Source: an uncultured Lachnospiraceae bacterium
GTDB taxonomy: Bacteria; Bacillota_A; Clostridia; Lachnospirales; Lachnospiraceae
DNA length: 16,333 bases
Reading direction: 5' to 3'
NCBI GenBank assembly: GCA_910585355.1
Contig: CAJUDN010000022.1
Span: 21,460-37,792 of the forward strand
The notes under the pieces were generated by a model. The model was not told where the DNA came from. It searched no databases and saw only the letters and a program-made list of their open reading frames with translations. Every line of letters starts with the position of its first letter. The stretch's first letter is position 1. The position numbers were made by a program, and so were the translations under genes. Below are positions 1 through 6,819 of the stretch, piece after piece.

Positions 1-827
1 TCTGCCTGGCGGTTCTCCAGATTCGGAAGGGAGTTGAAAAGTCCCTCAGTGTACGGATGACGTGTATTCTTAAAGATATCCTCCAGAGTGCCATGCTCAA
101 TCACGCGGCCGGCATAAACAACGGATACCTTATCACAAATCTCAGCTACGATACCAAGGTCATGGGTAATCATAAGCATGGATGTATTATACTTATCACG
201 TAACTGCTTCATCATCTCAAGAACCTGTGCCTGAATGGTAACATCCAGAGCAGTTGTAGGCTCGTCAGCAATCAGAAGCTCAGGGTTACATGCCAAAGCC
301 ATAGCGATAACAACACGCTGCTTCATGCCGCCGGAAAACTGATGCGGATATTCTCCTCCGCGGCTTCCCGGAATGCCTACCAGCTCAAGCATCTCACGTG
401 CTCTTTGCGTAGCATCCACATCTTTCTCATGAAGTTTGATAACCTCGGCAATCTGCTCCTCAACGGTCATAACCGGATCGAGGGAAGTCATGGGATCCTG
501 GAAAATCATGGCAACAGCCTTACCGCGGATTGCCTGCATTTCCTTATCTGACATTTTCAGGATATCCTTGCCGTCCAGCTTGATGGTTCCGTCTACGATA
601 ACTCCCGGAGGATTCGGGATCAGGCGGAGGAGGGATAAACCTGTTGTCGTTTTACCTGCACCGGTCTCGCCTACCAGACCAAGCGTCTTACCACGCTCGA
701 TTTCCAGATCAAGACCGTTTAATGCCTGTACGGTACCATAGTCCGTGCGGAACTCCACCACAAGATTTTTAATCTCCGCAGTAAGATCCTTTTCGGCAGA
801 ATTCACATTTTTTACATTTTCGCTCAT
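1..827 (-). CDS. dppD: Peptide/nickel ABC transporter ATP-binding protein, DppD/OppD type (3' end outside window)
   Basis: This is one of the two cytoplasmic ATPases that power a dipeptide/oligopeptide-type importer. The ATG at 825-827 follows a GGGGGT ribosome binding site, and 275 codons are visible before the window edge. The usual length is about 330, so roughly the last sixth is missing. The Walker A motif GETGAGKT is at residues 53-60. Further on come the signature FSGGMKQRV, Walker B LLIADEPTTALD and the switch histidine in MITHDLG. The last visible part (HPYTEGLFNSLPN) begins the C-terminal oligopeptide-transporter region typical of DppD/OppD. The start is 12 bp after the dppC stop, so it is the last visible gene of this operon; a DppF-like partner probably follows outside the window. 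The family is certain. The substrate (di- or oligopeptide, nickel chelate, opine) cannot be told from sequence, so the symbol is a family label. Confidence 0.93.
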   Translation of the reverse strand, partial: MSENVKNVNSAEKDLTAEIKNLVVEFRTDYGTVQALNGLDLEIERGKTLGLVGETGAGKTTTGLSLLRLIPNPPGVIVDGTIKLDGKDILKMSDKEMQAIRGKAVAMIFQDPMTSLDPVMTVEEQIAEVIKLHEKDVDATQRAREMLELVGIPGSRGGEYPHQFSGGMKQRVVIAMALACNPELLIADEPTTALDVTIQAQVLEMMKQLRDKYNTSMLMITHDLGIVAEICDKVSVVYAGRVIEHGTLEDIFKNTRHPYTEGLFNSLPNLENRQA

Positions 828-839
828 CTTGCTACCCCC

Positions 840-1706
840 TTAACGCAGTCTCGGATCAAGAGCATCACGCAAACCATCACCCAATAAGTTGAGTGAAAGA
901 ATGGTAGTCATAATTGCAAGGCCCGGGAACAGACACATATAGCTGTAATCACGGATATATGCACGTGCGCCGGAAAGCATTGCGCCCCACTCAGGTCTCG
1001 GAGCCGGAATACCCAGACCGATAAAGGAAAGACCTGCGATGGACAGAATAACGGTGGCTACCTGTAATGTTGTCTGAACGATGATCGGGGCTAAGCTGTT
1101 AGGAAGAACCTCTTTGAAAATAATGGTTCCATCCTTGGCGCCAATGGCTCTTGCAGCTTCCACATACTCGGCGTCACGGGCTGTAATAACGGCGCCGCGG
1201 ACAACTCGGGAGAATGTTGGTATGGAAGAAACAGCCTGGGCAATAACCAGGTTCGGTATGGAGTTTCCAAGAGAAGCCACGATACAGATTGCAAGCAGAG
1301 TACCGGGAATGGCAAGGAAAATATCCATAATACGCATGATAACCATATCGATCTTACCACCGTAATAACCGGCAGCGGCGCCTAAAATAAGGCCAAAGAA
1401 CAGCGCTACAATTACGGTTACAATACCAATAGAAAGAGATACTGTGGAACCATACATTACACGGAACAGAATATCACGGCCAAGCTCATCGGTGCCAAAC
1501 CAGTGGGCGGCTGACGGAGCCTGAAGCGTGCTGGAATAATCGGCCTTAATGACCTGCGTTTCGTAGTCCAATACAATCGGAGAAATAATCGCCATTAATG
1601 CCAGCAAACCAAAAATAACAAGACCAAGAACGGCTGTTTTATTGCGGCACAAACGTTTCCACACATCAGCGATCTGGCTTTTTTTCTTTACAGAAACATT
1701 GCTCAT
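840..1706 (-). CDS. dppC: Peptide/nickel ABC transporter permease, DppC/OppC type
   Basis: This is an integral membrane permease subunit of 288 aa, the usual length for DppC. It has an N-terminal cytoplasmic stretch and a first membrane helix near residues 26-46. A conserved GTDELGRD motif follows at 71-78, typical of the extracytoplasmic loop of OppC/DppC. Four to five more hydrophobic helices come after it. The EAA-type coupling loop EAARAIGAKD at 183-192 is the contact site for the ATPase. The start at 1706 is supported by GGAGGGG a few bases upstream. The gene begins 14 bp after the dppB stop and ends 12 bp before the ATPase start, so the three are one transcript. The protein would pair with the DppB-type permease to form the channel. 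Family assignment is secure; substrate is unknown. Confidence 0.94.
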   Translation of the reverse strand: MSNVSVKKKSQIADVWKRLCRNKTAVLGLVIFGLLALMAIISPIVLDYETQVIKADYSSTLQAPSAAHWFGTDELGRDILFRVMYGSTVSLSIGIVTVIVALFFGLILGAAAGYYGGKIDMVIMRIMDIFLAIPGTLLAICIVASLGNSIPNLVIAQAVSSIPTFSRVVRGAVITARDAEYVEAARAIGAKDGTIIFKEVLPNSLAPIIVQTTLQVATVILSIAGLSFIGLGIPAPRPEWGAMLSGARAYIRDYSYMCLFPGLAIMTTILSLNLLGDGLRDALDPRLR

Positions 1707-1720
1707 TATCTTTCCCCTCC

Positions 1721-2650
1721 TTACTTATACTGTGCTTTGATACGCGGATCAATAAATCCGTAGATCAGGTCAACGATTAAGTTAATGATTGCGAAACTGA
1801 GCGCAAAGATAATAATACATCCCATAACAGACGGAATATCACGGCCCTGGATAGACTGGATCATATAACGTCCGATTCCCGGCCAGGAGAATACGCTCTC
1901 AGTAAGAACGGAACCGCCAAGCATGGAACCAATCTGTAAGCCGATAACGGTCGTTGTGGGGATCAATGCGTTACGCAGCGCGTGACGCAGAATAATTTCC
2001 TTCTCCGGAAGTCCCTTCGCACGTACGGTACGAATATAATCCTGACGGATCGTCTCAAGCATGGAGCTTCGTGTTGTACGGGCAATAGAGGCCATGTGCA
2101 TAAATCCAAGTGCAAATGACGGGAGCACCAGGCTCTTAATTCCCTGATCCGCTCCCGCTACCGGGAACCAGCCCAGCTTTACGGAGAACATGAGAATTAA
2201 AAGAAGTCCCATCCAGAAAACAGGCATTGAAATACCTACCAGCGATACGAACATACTGATGCCGTCAAACAACGTGTTTTGTTTAATAGCGGCAATAATA
2301 CCTAATGGAAGCGCCAGTAAAATGGCAACTACGGTTGATGTCAGCGCCAGCATGGCCGTATTTGGCAAACGGGCCCATACTTCCTGACCAACCGGATCAA
2401 GTGTTTTATAGGATGTACCAAGATCACCCTGAACCAGTCCAAGCATATAATCTGCATAACGGACGAAAAACGGATTATTTAACCCCATCTCTTCTCGGAA
2501 CGCCTCGATTTCCTCGGGACGCGCCTGCTCACCAAGAGCAGTTTTTGCAGGATCACCAGGAGCCAAATCAAGGATAAAAAATACAAGCAGTGATACGCCG
2601 AGTAAAACCGGAATCAGTGCCACAAGACGTTTAATAATAAACTTGATCAT
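1721..2650 (-). CDS. dppB: Peptide/nickel ABC transporter permease, DppB/OppB type
   Basis: This 309-aa membrane permease is the partner of the DppC-type subunit. The N-terminus has the family signature: a first helix at about residues 9-29 that runs straight into LAPGDPA (29-35). An extracytoplasmic region with the typical NNPFFVRY and GDLGTSY segments follows, then five further membrane helices. The coupling loop (about residues 205-232, containing TVRAKGLPEKE and HALRNALIP) is the contact to the ATPase. The ATG at 2648-2650 lies 8-10 nt after a GGGGAGAGG ribosome binding site. It is separated from the binding-protein gene upstream by 117 bp that hold a strong stem-loop, which suggests lower expression of the permeases than of the binding protein. 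Substrate cannot be inferred. Confidence 0.94.
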   Translation of the reverse strand: MIKFIIKRLVALIPVLLGVSLLVFFILDLAPGDPAKTALGEQARPEEIEAFREEMGLNNPFFVRYADYMLGLVQGDLGTSYKTLDPVGQEVWARLPNTAMLALTSTVVAILLALPLGIIAAIKQNTLFDGISMFVSLVGISMPVFWMGLLLILMFSVKLGWFPVAGADQGIKSLVLPSFALGFMHMASIARTTRSSMLETIRQDYIRTVRAKGLPEKEIILRHALRNALIPTTTVIGLQIGSMLGGSVLTESVFSWPGIGRYMIQSIQGRDIPSVMGCIIIFALSFAIINLIVDLIYGFIDPRIKAQYK

Positions 2651-2685
2651 ATGGTGCGATCCTCTCCCCTCTACTTATTTTAAGT

Positions 2686-2725
2686 CAAGGCAGGAATTTA
2701 CCCATCAGGGCAAATCCCTGCCTTG
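2686..2725 (-). promoter_or_regulatory. Long stem-loop between binding-protein and permease genes
   Basis: On the minus-strand RNA the arms 2725-2708 and 2703-2686 pair as 9 bp, a U.G, 4 bp, a U.G and 3 bp around a 4-nt loop, giving about 18 continuous pairs. The core arms are CAAGGCAGG and CCTGCCTTG. The two imperfect positions are wobble pairs only on the minus strand, the transcribed one. No T-run follows, so this is not a classical terminator. The position fits a processing or stabilising hairpin, or partial attenuator, that raises the level of the binding-protein mRNA relative to the downstream permease and ATPase mRNA. This arrangement is known in other ABC importer operons; the role here is inferred. 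Confidence 0.7.
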
Positions 2726-2767
2726 TGCATTTACAAGTTACTTAACAAATTTTAGCTGCCGCAATGA

Positions 2768-4393
2768 TTAGTTGCTGCCCCAGCTCATACGCTCATAGTA
2801 AGTGCTGCCGCCGGCGTTTACATTAAAGCCCTGAAGACCGTTTCTGTAAGCGCGGACATTATTTCTCAGGTATAACGGAACCTGCGGGCAATCCTCATTA
2901 ACAGCCTTTGCAAGTTCAGTAGCAACCTTTACGTTCTCTTCCGGATCAAGAGTAGCCTGAAGCTTGTCAATAAGAGCGTCGATGTTAGCATCGTTTGTAC
3001 GGGTCTTATTGGAACCGCCAATGGACTTGGAGTGATAAACACCCTGTACAAATGCCAGTAAGCTGCTGGAGGTGTAACCGCCGATAGCTGCCTGATAGTC
3101 GCCGTTTGCAGTTACGTCAAGGTATGTAGCAAGGTCCATGGACTCCAGAGTAATATCGATGCCAAGAGCGTCTTTGATGCAGCTCTGGATAACCTGGCCT
3201 ACACGAAGCTTGGTGTCGTCGGAGCAGATAACTGCGAATCCACAGTCAGCCGGATTTAAGCCGGAAGCGGCAAAGTACTCTTTTGCCTTCTCAACATCAT
3301 AGCTGGGAGCGCCATCGGCTACAACACCCGGGAAACAGTCAGGAGTCATACTGTCGGATACGGAACCAGTACCGTTAAGAGCAACCTGGATAACGGCGTT
3401 CTTATCGATACAGGAAGCGATTGCACGACGGAAATCCTTGTTGTCAAACGGAGCCTTTTCATTGTTGATCATCATCCAGTTGTGGGAAGTACCAGCCTCA
3501 CTGAATGCTGTGATATCAGGATTGTCCTGTAAACGTGAAAAGTCTGTTGTCTCAACTTCGATAATAAGGTCAACTTCACCAGCTTCAAGAGCCATTGTTC
3601 TGGAGGAACCCTCCGGGATAACCTTCCATACAACTTTCTTGATTGCCGGAGCGCCATCCCAGTAATCTTCGTTGGCTTCGAATTCAAGGCTCTCGCCCTT
3701 GTTCCATGCAACTAATTTATATGGGCCGGTACCGATCGGCTCTTTGTTGAAGTCATGGCCGCTTTCGATAAGGTCTGCCGGAAGGATTGCATTACCATGG
3801 TGGCAGAGATCGGAAAGAAGACCGGACTGCGGGCCGTCAGTTACAATTTTAATGGTATAGTCATCAACGACTTCGATGGTACCTGTAGAGTTACCATACT
3901 GCTGTACCTGTGCAGATTCTTTACAAAGATCAAGGGAAGCCTTAACGTCCTTTGCGGTCATCTCTGTACCGTTGTGGAACTTAACGCCCTGTTTCAGATG
4001 GAAGATCCACTCCGTATCGCTTACGATCTCATAAGACTCGCAAAGAGCCGGCTGAGGAGATAAGTCGTCGCTTGTGTAGAACAGGCCGTTATGGGTCATG
4101 TTGTTCAGGTAGTCGCCAGCTACTGCATTGTGCAGGTTCGTGGTAACGCTGGGAGTCTCATTGGCTGTTGCAATGATTAAAGAATCCTTTCCGGAAGCTG
4201 CTGTTGATGTGCCTGCATTTCCGCTGTTTCCGCTGTTGTCGCTGCTGGCAACAGTGGTGCTGCCTGCGGCCTCGCTCTGCGCCGGGGCCTCAGACTGCGA
4301 ATTGTTGTTGCTGGAGCCGCAGCCCGCGAACAGGCCGACAGCGAGGGACAACACAAGTGCAGGCACTAAGCCGCGCATAAGTTTTTTTGTCAT
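2768..4393 (-). CDS. dppA: Peptide-type ABC transporter substrate-binding lipoprotein (SBP family 5)
   Basis: This 541-aa extracellular lipoprotein captures the substrate for the importer encoded downstream. It starts with a lipoprotein signal: MTKK, a hydrophobic stretch and a lipobox LFAGC with the lipidated cysteine at residue 25. A Ser/Asn/Gly/Ala-rich flexible linker (about residues 26-70) tethers it to the membrane. The rest is a family 5 bacterial solute-binding domain, as in DppA/OppA/NikA, with recognisable pieces such as WIFHLKQGVKFHNGTEMTA and EPIGTGPYKLV. The ATG at 4391-4393 follows GAGGTGAG. It is the first gene of the operon, with a good promoter about 130 nt upstream. The family includes binders of dipeptides, oligopeptides, nickel complexes and opines, and I cannot choose among them. 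Confidence 0.93.
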   Translation of the reverse strand: MTKKLMRGLVPALVLSLAVGLFAGCGSSNNNSQSEAPAQSEAAGSTTVASSDNSGNSGNAGTSTAASGKDSLIIATANETPSVTTNLHNAVAGDYLNNMTHNGLFYTSDDLSPQPALCESYEIVSDTEWIFHLKQGVKFHNGTEMTAKDVKASLDLCKESAQVQQYGNSTGTIEVVDDYTIKIVTDGPQSGLLSDLCHHGNAILPADLIESGHDFNKEPIGTGPYKLVAWNKGESLEFEANEDYWDGAPAIKKVVWKVIPEGSSRTMALEAGEVDLIIEVETTDFSRLQDNPDITAFSEAGTSHNWMMINNEKAPFDNKDFRRAIASCIDKNAVIQVALNGTGSVSDSMTPDCFPGVVADGAPSYDVEKAKEYFAASGLNPADCGFAVICSDDTKLRVGQVIQSCIKDALGIDITLESMDLATYLDVTANGDYQAAIGGYTSSSLLAFVQGVYHSKSIGGSNKTRTNDANIDALIDKLQATLDPEENVKVATELAKAVNEDCPQVPLYLRNNVRAYRNGLQGFNVNAGGSTYYERMSWGSN

Positions 4394-4417
4394 AATCTCT
4401 CACCTCATAATTTTATT

Positions 4418-4470
4418 TGCATGGTCAATGACCAGATGCATCAATTTAAGAATATCATGTTCCGGGGAAC
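4418..4470 (-). promoter_or_regulatory. Two dyads in the leader of the peptide-transporter operon
   Basis: Between the predicted transcription start (about 4522) and the first gene lie two inverted repeats. At 4418-4440, TGCAT and ATGCA flank GGTCA-A-TGACC. At 4459-4470, GTTCC and GGAAC are separated by two bases. A third stretch, 4476-4490, resembles the CodY box AATTTTCWGAAAATT at 10 of 15 positions (TTTTCTGA is exact). CodY represses the dpp operon of Bacillus subtilis, so control by CodY is plausible, but the match is weak. The dyads could be operators or mRNA hairpins. Confidence 0.4.
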
Positions 4471-4528
4471 CTTGTGTTTTTCTGACAAAATCACCGCTTT
4501 TTTGCGGACCTTTCTCGTCATTTTCTCA

Positions 4529-4557
4529 ATTATACAATAAATACACAAATAGTTCAA
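4529..4557 (-). promoter_or_regulatory. Sigma-A promoter of the peptide-transporter operon
   Basis: On the minus strand there is a -35 box TTGAAC (4557-4552), a 17-bp spacer and a perfect -10 box TATAAT (4534-4529). Transcription would start near 4522 and give a leader of about 130 nt before the binding-protein ATG. The surroundings are AT-rich, as expected for a vegetative promoter. Confidence 0.82.
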
Positions 4558-4840
4558 GTTTTAATCTCATTTTTTTGTTGATTATTGATTAACAAAGTGC
4601 GGTAAAGTATTTCCCTTATAGTTTTAATATACAAAAAATAAGTATATTTTTTCATTGATGCTTTAGCGATTCCATCTCCCCTTGAGAATATATATACTCT
4701 GAATTCCATAGATTCTCACATTCTATTCCGTTTTTTCAGGCTTATCACAGACTCAAAACTCTATGACCATTTTAGATGCCTCCTTTGCAAAATTTTCTTA
4801 TTTTGAATTTTTATTCATGATACGTGATTCCTGATATGGC
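4558..4840. other. AT-rich intergenic stretch without a gene
   Basis: This 283-bp stretch lies between the nitroreductase terminator and the peptide-operon promoter. It is strongly AT-rich, with poly-A/T tracts and TATATATA. I see no plausible coding region, RNA gene or repeat in it. The A/T tracts could act as an upstream element for the promoter at 4529-4557. Confidence 0.6.
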
Positions 4841-4873
4841 AAAAAAACCCCGGAATGCCAAAACATTCCGGGG
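4841..4873 (-). terminator. Rho-independent terminator of the nitroreductase gene
   Basis: A perfect 10-bp stem (CCCCGGAATG at 4848-4857 against CATTCCGGGG at 4864-4873) has a 6-nt loop. On the minus strand it is followed at once by seven T (4847-4841). It starts 27 bp after the nitroreductase stop codon, and it is functional only in the minus direction because no T-run lies on the other side. Confidence 0.93.
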
Positions 4874-4899
4874 AGCATTCCAGAGCTGGAGCCGCACCA

Positions 4900-5718
4900 T
4901 TATGAATTTTTCAGAAACGCATAAAATTCCTGTTCCCTGTCCTCATTCTCCGCCGATACGGTTCCCACCGGAGAGCAGTAGAAAATATACTCGTCCTCTC
5001 CATCCAGAGAAAAGAGGCCGGAAGCCTGATCGGAATCCATGGCGGCAATCGCACAGGTTCCAAGATTTAAAGCGCTGCATGCAAGATACAGATTCTGCGT
5101 CACATGCCCTGCATCAATCATCATAACACGATGGGCGTTAAAGGCATACCTCCACTCGCCGCGGTAGGGCACAATGCTGTAATAGAAGATAACATTAGCT
5201 TTCAATACCCATTTCTGCCTGCTGACCGACTGGACCACCTGCTCCTTTAAAGTCTCATCCTCCGGATCAATCTCCCGAAGGAGTTCCAGCTTGTGCTCCA
5301 TGGGAAGGTAATGGTAGAGGCCCGGCTTTAAACCGGACACATGAAAAATCAACGGGTAGCATTCAAAGGGATGTCTGGAACCGGCGCTGGGAACAGTACG
5401 GAGTGTGGCATAATTATTTCCGCGGATGCCCCTGATTCCCTGCTGAGCCCACAGAAGAAAGGACACCGTCAAAAGGTCCATGGACTCTCCCGTGAAAACA
5501 CGATTGCTGCGGCGGTCATATAAAATACGGACGAAATCGTTTTTCATAGGCAGGTCATTAAAATTTTTCGGAAGAGAAATCGCTTCGCTGCTCATTGCCG
5601 CCTTTACGAGCGGCGGCTGCGGACGCTTTAATGTCTGGTCGGACTCATAGGCTTCTCCGGACCATCGAACCAGTTGGCGGTTTTGTTTAATACGTTCTTT
5701 CATTTCTTTATCTGTCAT
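4900..5718 (-). CDS. SagB/ThcOx-type nitroreductase-family protein
   Basis: This 272-aa protein is an FMN-dependent oxidoreductase of the SagB/ThcOx branch of the nitroreductase fold. Visible signatures are DRRSNRVF (68-75), the FMN-binding and active-site region RTVPSAGSRHPFE (107-119), a central segment with HRVMMIDAGHVTQNLYLA and the glycine-containing LNLGTCAIAA (218-227). ThcOx/SagB enzymes oxidise azolines to azoles in thiazole/oxazole-modified peptides. No cyclodehydratase, precursor peptide or exporter is adjacent, so that role is not supported; many stand-alone members have unknown substrates. The ATG at 5716-5718 follows AGGAGAG. The gene is monocistronic, with its own promoter-like boxes, a dyad just before the ribosome binding site and a strong terminator. 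The fold assignment is firm; the reaction is unknown. Confidence 0.85.
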   Translation of the reverse strand: MTDKEMKERIKQNRQLVRWSGEAYESDQTLKRPQPPLVKAAMSSEAISLPKNFNDLPMKNDFVRILYDRRSNRVFTGESMDLLTVSFLLWAQQGIRGIRGNNYATLRTVPSAGSRHPFECYPLIFHVSGLKPGLYHYLPMEHKLELLREIDPEDETLKEQVVQSVSRQKWVLKANVIFYYSIVPYRGEWRYAFNAHRVMMIDAGHVTQNLYLACSALNLGTCAIAAMDSDQASGLFSLDGEDEYIFYCSPVGTVSAENEDREQEFYAFLKNS

Positions 5719-5733
5719 ATTGCTCTCCTTTTT

Positions 5734-5748
5734 CTGCGGAATCCGCAG
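5734..5748 (-). promoter_or_regulatory. Perfect 15-bp dyad upstream of the nitroreductase ribosome binding site
   Basis: CTGCGGA and TCCGCAG flank a single central A, an exact inverted repeat seven bases upstream of the AGGAGAG ribosome binding site. With a 1-nt centre it looks more like an operator for a dimeric repressor than an RNA hairpin, although a 5-bp CTGCG/CGCAG hairpin could also mask the ribosome binding site. No regulator gene is adjacent. Confidence 0.45.
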
Positions 5749-5851
5749 TTTGATTGTGTTTCGCAGTTCCCTCCGCTCCCCGAAGAACGCTTTTGTTAAA
5801 TCCGCTCCGAAAGCGGGAGATGCCGGTCACCGTTTCTTCAGCTTTGATTTC

Positions 5852-5880
5852 ATCCTATCATAGACTGTCGGCAGTTTCAA
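5852..5880 (-). promoter_or_regulatory. Probable sigma-A promoter of the nitroreductase gene
   Basis: On the minus strand the boxes are TTGAAA (5880-5875), 17 bp, and TAGGAT (5857-5852), which matches TATAAT at four of six bases. The leader would be about 127 nt and would contain the 15-bp dyad. A shorter-spaced TATGAT overlaps the spacer. The match is decent but not decisive. Confidence 0.5.
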
Positions 5881-5964
5881 CCTGCTTTTTCACCATATTT
5901 TTCCATTATCATTTCTCTTTTTGAGGACATACTAAAATCATCACAGAAAAAAGGTGGTGAGACT

Positions 5965-6138
5965 ATGATGAACCAGGGAAAAAACGACTGCATTCAGTGC
6001 TCCATTCACAACTGCGTACACCATGCAGGGACCACAGACTACTGCACATTAGAAAGAATCCATGTGGGAACCCATGAGCAGAACCCGACCCAGAAGGAAT
6101 GTACCGACTGCGATTCCTTCCAGTATAAGATGTCCTGA
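5965..6138 (+). CDS. DUF1540 small cysteine-rich protein
   Basis: This 57-aa protein is divergent from the nitroreductase. Six cysteines lie at residues 9, 12, 17, 27, 46 and 49. The pattern IQCSIHNCVHH, YCTLERIHVG, CTDCDSF matches DUF1540, a short domain common in Firmicutes that probably binds a metal through its cysteines. No function is established. The start is supported by AAGGTGGTG just upstream; the second codon is also ATG. Upstream, CATACTA (5928-5934) matches the -10 pattern CATnnTA of forespore sigma-G/F promoters, but no convincing -35 box is present, so sporulation control is only a suggestion. The gene ends in a T-rich hairpin terminator. Confidence 0.85.
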   Translation: MMNQGKNDCIQCSIHNCVHHAGTTDYCTLERIHVGTHEQNPTQKECTDCDSFQYKMS

Positions 6139-6180
6139 AACAGCGGCAGCTAAAGCGTTTACGCTTTCAAATCCGTAGCA

Positions 6181-6230
6181 AAAGCCTGATATCTGCGTGA
6201 AAAGTCACAGATACCAGGCTTTTCCTGTTT
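6181..6230. terminator. Bidirectional terminator between DUF1540 gene and cotJC
   Basis: Arms 6181-6195 and 6208-6222 form 14 pairs plus one A.C mismatch (a U.G wobble in the minus-strand RNA), with a small inner TGA/TCA pairing in the loop. The plus strand continues into TTTTCCTGTTTCTTATTTT. The minus strand ends in a short T-run. The hairpin lies between two convergent genes, 42 bp after the DUF1540 stop and 18 bp after the cotJC stop, so it probably serves both. Confidence 0.8.
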
Positions 6231-6239
6231 CTTATTTTA

Positions 6240-6795
6240 TCAGTCTGTACAGCTGCAGCTTCCCGCCTCCGGGCGGTCGGGCATCTTATCAAAGCTGACA
6301 TTGAAGGCATAAAAGTTCCTTCTGTCCAGACGATCCTGAAGCCCGGTTAAAGCTTCTCCAAAGCGTTGGAAGTGTATGATTTCCCTCTTTCTTAAGAACC
6401 GAATGGGATCGCATACATCCGGATCCTTCACCACACGCAGAATGTTTTCATAGGTGCTCCGGGCCTTCTGCTCTGCCGCAAGGTCTTCAAAAAGATCTGT
6501 GATCGGATCACCCTTGGACTGGAACTCCGTGGAGCTGAAGGGCACTCCGCCCGCGGACTGAGGCCAGATGGCAACCGTATGATCAATATAATAGGGGCCA
6601 AAGCCCTGTTCCACCAGCTCTTCGGCGGACAGATTTCTGGTTAGCTGGTGGACAATGGCCGCGATGATTTCCATGTGCCCCAGCTCCTCTGTGGCAATGT
6701 CCGTAAGCACCGCCTTCTGTTCTCCGAAAGGCATGGTATAGCGCTGGGCCAGATAACGCATGGAGGCGCCCATTTCACCGTCAGGTCCCCCGTAC
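6240..6795 (-). CDS. cotJC: cotJC, 3' part (codons 29-212 of the restored gene; interrupted by element)
   Basis: This encodes the catalytic body of CotJC, a spore-coat protein of the manganese-catalase family. Read from the repeat YGGP into DGEMGASMRYL, it has every expected dimanganese ligand. In restored numbering these are E35 (in DGE), E65 and H68 (in TEELGHME), E136 (in AAEQKARS) and H169 (in REIIHFQRF). Lactobacillus plantarum Mn-catalase uses E35, E66, H69, E148 and H181. The piece has no proper start: the only in-frame candidate is a TTG at 6836 with no clear ribosome binding site, inside the sortase reading frame. The expected CotJC N-terminus is absent here and is found at 9675-9770. 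The C-terminal tail ends in the short Cys-containing SCSCTD. The coding sequence is intact with no frameshift. It would be expressed only after removal of the intervening 2892 bp. Confidence 0.92.
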
Positions 6796-6809
6796 CTTAA
6801 AAACGTATG
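6783..6809. repeat. Attachment site at the sortase end of the element (core plus element arm)
   Basis: The core AGGTCCCCCGTAC (6783-6795) is repeated directly at 9675-9687 with a single T/C difference. The element-side arm is 6793-6809. Read on the minus strand it is CATACGTTTTTAAGGTA, which matches 12 of 17 bases of the arm at the other end (9658-9674), including CAT, GTTTTT and GTA. The arms sit symmetrically around a 10-bp centre whose middle two bases are GG (6787-6788), the likely crossover dinucleotide. They fall in the first two bases of a glycine codon of cotJC. The layout fits a large-serine-recombinase attachment half-site. Confidence 0.8.
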
Positions 6810-6819
6810 ATAAATCCCC

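Noticed and set aside
4753..4770. AAAGGAGG followed by a five-codon minus-strand frame (MVIEF), like a leader peptide
   Set aside because: There is no following gene, hairpin or codon bias to support attenuation. It lies upstream of the peptide-operon promoter and is likely chance.
4900..5718. A thiazole/oxazole-modified peptide cluster around the SagB-like gene
   Set aside because: No SagC/SagD-type cyclodehydratase, precursor peptide or exporter is present on either side.
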